Below are positions 1 to 5,865 of a stretch of 10,530 nt of DNA, one piece after another. Positions within the stretch are counted from its first letter, which is position 1, and each line of letters starts with the position of its first letter. The notes under the pieces are model-generated. The model was not told the DNA's origin and searched no databases. It was given only the letters and a program-made list of their open reading frames with translations. Source of the stretch: an uncultured Solirubrobacteraceae bacterium. GTDB lineage: Bacteria; Actinomycetota; Thermoleophilia; Solirubrobacterales; Solirubrobacteraceae. The translations under genes and the position numbers were made by a program. The stretch lies in NCBI GenBank assembly GCA_902806215.1, contig CADCVT010000350.1:1-10530 (forward strand), written 5' to 3'.

Positions 1-558
1 CGGCCGCGGGCGGGACGGGCGGCTGCGGAGCCGGCATCGCCGGGTGCGACTCGGGCGCCCGGTGGGTGCCCTCGCGCCGGGCGGCGGACTGGTTGCGGCG
101 CTCGCGCTGCGGTGTGGCCTTCGCACCCCGCGTGGGTCGCGGTCCGGCGACGACGACAGCGCGACGGCCGTCCCGGCGGCGACCGCGACGGCGGCCAGTG
201 CGAGCAGCGCCCTGGCCGGCGGCACGCTCGCCCGGACGTGCAGGACCTCGGGCACGGCCTCCGGGGCCGGCGCCCGGCGCCGAAGATCGAGGCACCGCTC
301 GCGCACGAGCCCTTCGAGATGGGCCGCCTCGTCGCTGGGCGCGGCGCTGCTGGCCGACAGCCGCTCGGCGTAGCGCAGCACGACGTCGGCGACGACGTCG
401 CCGGGCGCCGCGCCGGTCTCCCGGAGCAACGGGACGGCCAGGCGCTCGAGCCGGTCGCCGTGCTCGGCGAAGAGCTCGGCGAGCCGAGCCAGCGGGTCCC
501 CGTTCGCGTGGCCCTCCCATCCCCGGGCGGGCCGCGCGGTCTGGCTCTGAGGGACCAT
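1..558 (-). CDS. Membrane-anchored sigma-70 region-2-like protein, partial (runs off left edge), apparent frameshift
   Basis: Read on the minus strand from ATG at 558-556. Residues 21-95 resemble ECF sigma factor region 2: LAELFAEHGDRLERLAV, then DVVADVVLRYAERL, then LVRERCLDLRRR, which fits the usual '..vRNrcLD.lRRr' end of region 2. A short linker leads to one hydrophobic helix at about residues 115-134 (ARALLALAAVAVAAGTAVAL), so the sigma-like part should face the cytoplasm. No region 4 helix-turn-helix is visible. From about 145 downward the starting frame acquires rare codons (CCA, CGA, AGG, AGT). The frame offset by one base shows near-perfect G/C third positions from 124 to 2 and reads as a polar then Pro/Ala-rich segment (AKATPQRERRNQ...). 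One missing base, for example in the C run at 126-129, would join them. The starting frame also stays open to the edge. The gene is divergent from ppx and has only a weak GAGAG upstream. The sigma-like assignment rests on pattern recognition and the family is otherwise unknown. Confidence 0.55.
   Translation of the reverse strand, partial: MVPQSQTARPARGWEGHANGDPLARLAELFAEHGDRLERLAVPLLRETGAAPGDVVADVVLRYAERLSASSAAPSDEAAHLEGLVRERCLDLRRRAPAPEAVPEVLHVRASVPPARALLALAAVAVAAGTAVALSSSPDRDPRGVRRPHRSASAATSPPPGARAPTGRPSRTRRCRLRSRPSRPRP
126..129 (-). other. Apparent frameshift point in the sigma-like membrane gene
   Basis: The four C bases here (GGGG on the coding strand) lie where codon quality moves from one frame to another. 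Upstream of the run, the frame set by ATG 558 ends with the codons TCG TCG TCG CCG GAC CGC GAC. Downstream, codons with low coordinates at 122, 119, 116 and so on to 2 end in G or C with only two exceptions (ACA, GCT). Restoring one G on the coding strand would give ...DPRGGAKATPQRE.... The exact position could be anywhere from about 125 to 145. Confidence 0.5.
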
Positions 559-651
559 CGGCGCGCACGCTCTCACCCCGGCGGCGCGTTGCCTAGCGAC
601 GAAAGTCTGATCTTGCGGCGACCAGTCGCGGGAGGCGTCGCACCCGCGCCC

Positions 652-657
652 TAACCT
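652..657 (+). promoter_or_regulatory. Candidate -10 box for a leaderless ppx transcript
   Basis: TAACCT sits exactly 8 bases before the ATG at 666. No purine-rich ribosome binding site lies between them, so transcription would begin at or next to the start codon. The same TANCCT-8-start layout recurs at 3522-3527 and 7425-7430. No convincing -35 box is seen. Confidence 0.4.
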
Positions 658-665
658 CCTGCGCG

Positions 666-2177
666 ATGGAGCGCCGCCTCGCCGTCGTCGACCTCGGGTC
701 GAACAGCTTTCGCCTCGTCGTCTTCACCGCTGAGGACAAGTGGTGGAAGAAGACCGACGAGATCCACGAGGTCGTCCGGATCGGCCAGGGCCAGGCCGTC
801 GGCGGCGACCTCCAGCCCAAGCCGGTGCGCCGCGCGCTGTCGACGCTCGAGCTGTTCGCCCACTTCACGCGCGCGACCGGCCTCGACCCGATCCAGGTCG
901 ACGCCGTGGCGACGAGCGCGATCCGCAGCGCCTCGAACCGCGAGCCGTTCCTCGAGAAGGCCCGCAAGTGCCTGCCGGTGCGCGTGCTCAGCGAGGAGGA
1001 GGAGGCCCGCTACGGCTACCTCGCGGCGGTCAACTCGACGACGCTGAGCGACGGCGCGGTGCTCGACCTCGGCGGCGGCTCGCTCCAGCTCGTGCGCGTG
1101 AAGGGGCGCGAGGCGCGCAAGCTGCGGTCGTGGCCGCTCGGCGCGGTCCGCATGACCGAGCGCTTCCTGCCCTCGGACTCGCCCGCGCCGAAGAAGGCCA
1201 TCAAGGCGCTGCGCGCGCACGTGGTCGAGCAGGTCGGCGACGCGTCCTGGGTCGGCAACGGCGGGCGGCTCGTCGGGATCGGCGGCACGATCCGCAACCT
1301 CGCGGTCGCCGCGCAGTACCTCGAGGAGCTGCCGACCTTCGGCGTCCAGGGTTTCCTGCTCACGCGCGACACGCTCGACGAGCTCGTGACGCGGCTGGCG
1401 GCGGTCGCGCCGTGCGACCGGTCGAAGGAGGTGCGCGGCATCAAGCCCGCGCGCGCCGACCTGATCCTCGCCGGCGCCGTCGCGATCCAGGGCGTGCTCG
1501 AGGCCGGCGGCTTCGACGCCATCGAGGTGACGGAGGCCGGCCTGCGCGAGGGCGTCTTCTTCGAGCGTCACCTCGCGCCGACCGGGCTGTTCGAGGACGT
1601 CCGCCGCGACAGCGTGCTCAACCTCCACGCGCAGTACGACGGCGTCGACGAGCGGCACGTCGAGCACGTCGCGCGCCTCGCGCTGCAGATGTTCGACGAC
1701 CTCGCCGAGGCCGGCCTGCACGAGGCCGACCCGGAGGCGCGCGAGCTCGTGTGGGCGGCGGCGATGCTCCACGACATCGGCGTGCGCGTCGACTACGACG
1801 ACCACCACAAGCACTCGCGCTACCTGATCCTCAACGGCGGGCTGCCCGGGTGGACGCAGCGTGAGATCGCGCTCGTCGCGCAGATGGCGCGGTACCACCG
1901 CAAGGGCTCACCCGGCCTCGACGACCTGTCGGCGCTCGGGCGCAAGGGCGACCGCGAGCTCGTCGCGCGCGGCTCGGCGCTCCTGCGTCTGGCCGAGCAG
2001 CTCGAGCGCTCGCGCGACCAGCTCGTCCGCGCCGCCCACGTCCACGTCGCAAACGGCCACGTCGAGCTGCGGCTCGAGGGAACGGGCGACGTGTCGCTGG
2101 CCAAGTGGGCCGCGGAGCGCGAGAGCGACCTCTTCGAGCGCGCGTTCGAGAAGAAGCTCGACGTCGTCGAGCGCTGA
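666..2177 (+). CDS. ppx: Exopolyphosphatase / GppA-type phosphatase
   Basis: This 503-residue protein belongs to the Ppx/GppA family, which hydrolyses inorganic polyphosphate or the gamma phosphate of pppGpp in the cytoplasm. The ASKHA-fold phosphate-binding motifs are in order: DLGSNSFRL (residues 9-17), the acidic catalytic segment SEEEEARYGY (109-118), DLGGGSLQLV (134-143) and GIGGTIRNLA (204-213). KPARADLILAG (260-270) is also typical. The C-terminal part carries an HD-like helical domain with MLHDIG (H369, D370), DDHHKHS (H380, H381, H383) and YHRKG (410-414), as in long-form Ppx. Full length is close to the roughly 500 residues of two-domain enzymes. ATG 666 is chosen because the ASKHA motif follows within nine residues and no upstream in-frame start exists nearby. 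It has no Shine-Dalgarno and is probably leaderless. Polyphosphatase is favoured over pppGpp phosphatase, but sequence alone does not separate them. Confidence 0.93.
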   Translation: MERRLAVVDLGSNSFRLVVFTAEDKWWKKTDEIHEVVRIGQGQAVGGDLQPKPVRRALSTLELFAHFTRATGLDPIQVDAVATSAIRSASNREPFLEKARKCLPVRVLSEEEEARYGYLAAVNSTTLSDGAVLDLGGGSLQLVRVKGREARKLRSWPLGAVRMTERFLPSDSPAPKKAIKALRAHVVEQVGDASWVGNGGRLVGIGGTIRNLAVAAQYLEELPTFGVQGFLLTRDTLDELVTRLAAVAPCDRSKEVRGIKPARADLILAGAVAIQGVLEAGGFDAIEVTEAGLREGVFFERHLAPTGLFEDVRRDSVLNLHAQYDGVDERHVEHVARLALQMFDDLAEAGLHEADPEARELVWAAAMLHDIGVRVDYDDHHKHSRYLILNGGLPGWTQREIALVAQMARYHRKGSPGLDDLSALGRKGDRELVARGSALLRLAEQLERSRDQLVRAAHVHVANGHVELRLEGTGDVSLAKWAAERESDLFERAFEKKLDVVER

Positions 2178-2180
2178 GCC

Positions 2181-2663
2181 ATGCCCGCGGAGGTCGCCGG
2201 CGCCGACGCCCTGACGAGCATCTTCGGCGAGTGGCCGTCGTTCCACGACGCCGAGGTGCTGCGCATGCGCCTCGACCGCGGCGGTCCGCGGACGCGCGCC
2301 CACGTCGAGGCCGACGTCCACGTCTTCGCGATGACCTCCGAGGTCGACGAGGCCGGCTTCTCCGTGCTCCGCGACCACACGCTCGTGACGCTGCGCTTCG
2401 ACGGGATCGCCGAGCTCGAGCTCGGCGGCTTCAACGACCAGAACGCGCTGTTCGCCCTCGAGCTCGAGGACATCACGGACCGGCAGCTCGACGTTCTGCG
2501 CTGGTCGATCCGCTTCGACTCGTCGCACGGCGTCGGGGCGACGTTCCTGTGCGAGGACGTCAGCGTCCTCGCGGCAGGGGCCGACACGCCGGAGCCCTTG
2601 CCCGGCTCCCCTACCGGGACCCAGTCCCCGCCCCGGCCCGGCCCCTACGAGCCCGACGGCTGA
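2181..2663 (+). CDS. Imm50-like immunity protein
   Basis: This 160-residue protein starts three bases after the ppx stop, so the two are probably co-transcribed. The N-terminal block IFGEWPSFHDAEVLRMRLDR (residues 14-33) is followed by DVHVFAMTSEVD, RDHTLVTLRFDG and FNDQNALFALELED. Together these match my memory of the Imm50 family (immunity proteins of polymorphic toxin systems), a small largely beta domain. The family-like part ends around residue 132 (VSVLAAG). The last 28 residues are Pro/Gly-rich and look disordered. They also overlap the 3' end of the opposing gene, so they may be a read-through tail. No cognate toxin is visible nearby. Many Imm50-like proteins sit alone in genomes, so an immunity role should be taken as family-based inference. 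Confidence 0.65.
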   Translation: MPAEVAGADALTSIFGEWPSFHDAEVLRMRLDRGGPRTRAHVEADVHVFAMTSEVDEAGFSVLRDHTLVTLRFDGIAELELGGFNDQNALFALELEDITDRQLDVLRWSIRFDSSHGVGATFLCEDVSVLAAGADTPEPLPGSPTGTQSPPRPGPYEPDG

Positions 2664-3144
2664 TCGAGCGGATCGCCCGACCGCTGGAGCGGCGCTCCGA
2701 GCTCCCGCAGCACGCCCATGAGTACGTGGCGGCGGACCGCTCCGTACTCGAGGACGTGCGCGGCGACGCTCCCGTGCTGGTCCGCCTTCGGCAAGGCGCT
2801 CGTTGGTCGAGGCGTGGAGGCCGGGCGAGGAGGTGAGCAGATGCAGCGCGCCTAGTCGCGAGCGCCTGACCGGCACGCGGTCGCCGTCCTCGCCGTGCAG
2901 GCGCGCTCGCGCTATGGGAAGGCGCACGCCGGCGTTCGTCGGCGTCGCACCGCTGCGGATCGTCCGGCCGCCGCCCTGGAACACCTGCACCGATGCGCAG
3001 CTGCGCACGGTGTCGACGAGGTCGGCGATCGCGCGGTCGCCAGGGTCGCCGCCGCGTGTTCGACGGGTACGACGGCGTGACCGTCGTCTCGGCCCGCGCG
3101 TCGGCGAGCGGGATCAGCACGAGCAGTGCGAGCGGTCGAGTCAT
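2645..3144 (-). pseudogene. Secreted protein of unknown function, broken by two apparent frameshifts
   Basis: Three minus-strand frames carry consecutive parts of one plausible protein. From ATG 3144 the first frame gives a signal peptide (MTRPLALLVLIPLADARA) and about 12 more residues. Near 3070-3080 good codons move to a second frame reading GDRAIADLVDTVRSC, then VQVFQGGGRTIRSGAT, then HGEDGDRVPVRRSRLGALHLL. Near 2785-2795 they move again to a third frame reading DQHGSVAAHVLEYG, then RRHVLMGVLRELGAPL, ending in TAG at 2647-2645. Each junction needs one extra base, or two missing. The central part has unusual codons for this genome (ATA, CTA, AGG, CGA), which fits decay. GTG at 3153 is an alternative in-frame start. 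The 3' end overlaps the Imm50-like gene by 19 bases on the opposite strand. I do not recognise the family. Sequencing indels in an intact gene of about 165 codons are the main alternative. Confidence 0.5.
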
Positions 3145-3186
3145 CCGGAGCACAGCGTTCCAGTGCGCCGGAGCGGGTCGCGCCGA

Positions 3187-3513
3187 CTAGCCGTACTGCT
3201 GCTGGCCCGGGCCGGTCGGCAGGGCGACCGGCTGCGAGGAGACGGCCTCGACGACCTCGTCCTCCTCGACCTCTTCGAGGTTCTCGTCGTGCTGGCCGTC
3301 GCAGAGCACCCGGAAGTTGCCCGTCACGCCCTGGTCGGCGTGGATCGTGATCCCCGGCAGGATCTCCTCGCCCTCGTCGAAGCCGAGGCGCTCCATGTCG
3401 AAGTGCGCGAGGCCGATCCCGTACGCGTTGTGGTCCGGGTTCTCGCGATCGTGGGAGTTCAGCGCGATGGCGAACGCGCGGAGGTTCGCTGCGACTTTCG
3501 ACGTGTCGGCCAC
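3187..3513 (-). CDS. Small acidic protein of unknown function (108 aa)
   Basis: It starts with GTG at 3513-3511, whose first base is the last base of the upstream reductase stop codon (TAGTG overlap), and ends in TAG at 3189-3187. There is no signal peptide or membrane segment. Residues 1-72 form a mixed-charge, probably folded part with NPDHNAYGIGLAHFDMERLG (25-44), GEEILPGITIHADQGVTGNF (48-67) and one cysteine (C71). The last part is strongly acidic (EEVEEDEVVEA, 80-90) and ends in a flexible GPGQQQYG tail. Codon use is typical of the window, which supports a real gene. A TATCCT hexamer eight bases before GTG suggests it may also have its own leaderless promoter inside the end of the reductase gene. 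I do not recognise the family and assign no function. Confidence 0.7.
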   Translation of the reverse strand: MADTSKVAANLRAFAIALNSHDRENPDHNAYGIGLAHFDMERLGFDEGEEILPGITIHADQGVTGNFRVLCDGQHDENLEEVEEDEVVEAVSSQPVALPTGPGQQQYG

Positions 3514-4382
3514 TACCGGGGAGGATACCGGCGGCCGATCTCCGCGACGAGCGCGTCGATCGACGGCGTCGCGATCCCGTGACGGGCGCCGGCGCGCATG
3601 ACCGCGCCGCCGATCGCGTCGAGCTCGGACGGGTTCCCCGCGGCCAGGTCGCGGGCGAGCGAGCTCGTCTGCGCGGGGTCGAGCGACGCGAGCTCCTCGA
3701 GGACCGTGCCGGCGTCGACCCGCGCGCCCTCCTCGTGGGCGATCGCAGTCGCTTCGTCGACGGCGCCCTCCAGCAGCAACCGGCGGCGCGGGTGGGTGAG
3801 CACCGGGCCGATCGGCGCTCCCGCTGCCGATGTCGACAGCGCGAGCGCGCACAGCCGGACGAGCTTGCCCCACAGGACCGCGGCATCGCTGTCGAGCACC
3901 TTGGTCGGGATCTCCGCCGCGCGCAGCACGTGCGCGAGCCGGTCGGCGCCGCGGCCCGCGAGCTCGACCCGCAGGAACGCGCTCGTCTGCACCACGTGCC
4001 CGGGCGCGACGCGCTCGGCCGCGATGCGGATCGACCCCGCGATCGTGCCGGGGAAGACCGCGCGCAGGTGCGGCAGGTGCTCGAAGCCGTTGAGCAGCGG
4101 GACGAGCATCGCCGGCTGGACCTTCACGCGGGCCAGCGCGTCGTCGAGCGCGGGGGCCTTCGTCGCGACGATCAGGACGTCGACCTCGTGGTCGAGCTCG
4201 GTGGCCGTGCGCGGCCGCGCGGTGAACGACCCGAGGCGCGCGCTCTCGATGCGCAGCCCGTCGTGCGCGATCCGGCCCGCGGTCTCCTCGCGGGCGACGA
4301 CCACGACGTCCTCGCCCGCGCGCGCGAGCGCGCCCGCGAGGAACCCGCCCACGCCGCCGGGCCCGAGGACGGCGACGCTCAC
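3513..4382 (-). CDS. 2-dehydropantoate 2-reductase (ketopantoate reductase) family protein
   Basis: This 289-residue cytosolic oxidoreductase is close to the usual PanE length of about 300. An N-terminal NADPH-binding fold begins with VAVLGPGGVGGFLAGALARA (residues 3-22, GxGxxG loop). It is followed by VATKA (72-76) and LLNGFEH (96-102), the counterpart of the usual LQNG. The C-terminal helical domain contains VLWGKLVRLCAL (169-180), with K173 at the conserved catalytic-lysine position, and NPSELDAIGGAVMRAGARHG (250-269), the conserved substrate-domain element. GTG 4382 is chosen because the nucleotide-binding strand starts at residue 3 and the codon overlaps the upstream stop (GTGA), pointing to translational coupling. 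PanE makes pantoate for coenzyme A, but this family also includes paralogues with other 2-oxo acid substrates. The neighbours are not pantothenate genes, so I leave the symbol blank. Confidence 0.87.
   Translation of the reverse strand: MSVAVLGPGGVGGFLAGALARAGEDVVVVAREETAGRIAHDGLRIESARLGSFTARPRTATELDHEVDVLIVATKAPALDDALARVKVQPAMLVPLLNGFEHLPHLRAVFPGTIAGSIRIAAERVAPGHVVQTSAFLRVELAGRGADRLAHVLRAAEIPTKVLDSDAAVLWGKLVRLCALALSTSAAGAPIGPVLTHPRRRLLLEGAVDEATAIAHEEGARVDAGTVLEELASLDPAQTSSLARDLAAGNPSELDAIGGAVMRAGARHGIATPSIDALVAEIGRRYPPR
3522..3527 (-). promoter_or_regulatory. Candidate internal -10 box for the 108-aa gene
   Basis: On the minus strand TATCCT is followed by exactly 8 bases and then the GTG at 3513. 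No Shine-Dalgarno is present. It lies inside the last codons of the reductase gene, so it would give the small downstream gene its own leaderless transcript. No -35 box is recognisable. Support comes from the matching layout upstream of ppx and the Nudix gene. Confidence 0.35.
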
Positions 4383-5824
4383 CTCGCGCGGACCGACGTG
4401 CGGATCGCGGTCCGGCGCCCCATGAGGTCCTGCGCCTCGACGCGGACGACGTAGCGCCCGGCGCGCGGCGGACGCCAGCCGAGCGCGCGGGCGCCGCGGC
4501 CGAGCACCCGCGACACCGTCGCCACGGGCCGCCCGTTCTTGGACACGCGCAGCGTCACGCACGAGATCTTCGACAGGAAGAACTTCGCCGTGCCCGGCTG
4601 CTGCGCGCCGGTGAAGCTGAGCCGGGGCCGCTGGTACAGGTAGCCCGTGAAGCGTCGCTCGGTGCCGCAGTACGGCTCGGCCTTCGTGCGCTCGCACAGG
4701 GAGCGCAGGAAGTCGCGGACGAGCCGGTGGTAGCCGAGGTCGGACTCCGCGCCGGTCGTCGTCGAGTACAGCGACCACGCCCCGGTGTCGTGCTTGGGCA
4801 CCTCGACCCGCGCCTGGCGCTCGCCGCTGACGAACGCCGCACGCGCGTCGTCGTCGTCCGCTGCCTCGGCGTAGTCGTAGAGCCCGACAAGCGCCTGCAG
4901 GAACGCGTTGAGCACACGCAGCCGCGGGTTGAACGAGTAGATGAGGAAGTGGTCGCCCGCCTCGGCCTGCACGCGGATGCCGCGCGGCGCCTTGGCCCGG
5001 AACGCGCCGAACGCGCGCCGCGCGACGTCGAGGTAGCGCGGATCGCCGAGGAACCTGTGGCCGCGGACGAGCGCCTGCATCGCCGTCGCCTGCGAGAGGC
5101 CGCTGATCCACGGCGCCCTGCCGCCGCCGAAGCCGAAGTAGTACTCCCACGCGAGGAAGTCGTCGCGCTCGACGGCAAGCGACACGATCGCGTCGAGCGC
5201 CGTCCGCAGCCGGTCGCGGTCGCACGCGAAGCCCTTCGGGTCGGGCTCGGTGCACGCCTTGGCCAGCGCGTTCGCGCGCCCCGCGGTCGCGAGCTGCTGC
5301 AGCTGGAGGCCCTGCCCCGCGTACCACTGGTAGACGATCTCGCCGACGACGACGCGATCGGTGCGCGTGCCGTTGCCGCCCGCGCACGGGGTCCGCGTCC
5401 CCGGCGCAGCCGGGCGCACGGGCGGCCCGCTGCGCGACCACCAGTCCGTGTTGCGCTTGAGCTGCTCGAACAGCACGGGCATGCGCGAGACCGTGAGCAG
5501 CCCCCCACGCGCGAAACCCTCGAGCGCGCGGACGACGACCGGCAGCTCGAGCCGCCGGCCGTACGGCAGCTCGCCGCGCGCGGCGAGCGCGCGCTCGTAC
5601 TCCGCCTCGAACCGCTCGGCGTCCTCCGGCGTGATCAGCTCCTTCTCGGCGGCCTCGCGCACGGTCGCTCGAACGGTCGGTCCGGCGGACGCCCGCGCCA
5701 CCGGAGCCGCCGGAGCCGCTTCGGCGAGGCAGCCGTCGAAGCGCTGCGGCAACTCGTCGGTCGCCGCAAGCGCGGCAGAAGGCGCGATCAGCGCAGCGAG
5801 CAGGAAGAGAAGGACGACGATCAT
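4379..5824 (-). CDS. Secreted D-glucuronyl C5-epimerase family protein
   Basis: This 481-residue protein begins with a clear signal peptide (MIVVLLFLLAALIAPSAALA, then ATDELP), so it should act outside the membrane. The middle resembles the C-terminal domain of D-glucuronyl C5-epimerase (Glce): YYFGFGGGRAPWISGLSQAT (228-247), then RFLGDPRYLDVARRAFGAF (257-275), GDHFLIYSFNPRLRVLNAFL (290-309), GAWSLYSTTTGAESDLGYHR (348-367) and YCGTERRFTGYLYQRP (385-400). In animals this family flips glucuronate to iduronate in heparan sulfate. Bacterial members act on, or are assumed to act on, uronic-acid polymers. A C-terminal segment (about 412-481) looks like a small beta domain. Residues 50-90 are charged and helical. 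ATG 5824 is preferred because it opens the signal peptide. There is no good Shine-Dalgarno. It lies 41 bases after the oxidase stop and overlaps the reductase start by four bases, which suggests an operon. The true substrate is unknown. Confidence 0.8.
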   Translation of the reverse strand: MIVVLLFLLAALIAPSAALAATDELPQRFDGCLAEAAPAAPVARASAGPTVRATVREAAEKELITPEDAERFEAEYERALAARGELPYGRRLELPVVVRALEGFARGGLLTVSRMPVLFEQLKRNTDWWSRSGPPVRPAAPGTRTPCAGGNGTRTDRVVVGEIVYQWYAGQGLQLQQLATAGRANALAKACTEPDPKGFACDRDRLRTALDAIVSLAVERDDFLAWEYYFGFGGGRAPWISGLSQATAMQALVRGHRFLGDPRYLDVARRAFGAFRAKAPRGIRVQAEAGDHFLIYSFNPRLRVLNAFLQALVGLYDYAEAADDDDARAAFVSGERQARVEVPKHDTGAWSLYSTTTGAESDLGYHRLVRDFLRSLCERTKAEPYCGTERRFTGYLYQRPRLSFTGAQQPGTAKFFLSKISCVTLRVSKNGRPVATVSRVLGRGARALGWRPPRAGRYVVRVEAQDLMGRRTAIRTSVRAR

Positions 5825-5865
5825 CGACGGAGGAACACCCGAGGCAGCGCGAAGGATCGCGGGAG

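Noticed and set aside
66..654. Plus-strand open frames at the left edge
   Set aside because: They are Arg/Pro/Ala-rich without recognisable motifs, whereas the minus strand gives a sigma-like domain and membrane helix.
651..1898. Long minus-strand open frame opposite ppx
   Set aside because: It is antisense to a gene with every Ppx motif, and its composition is that of a high-GC shadow.
5848..5861. Hairpin CGCGA-AGGA-TCGCG between the oxidase and epimerase genes, considered as a terminator or attenuator
   Set aside because: The stem is only 5 bp with no T tract, and such short GC inverted repeats are frequent at this base composition.
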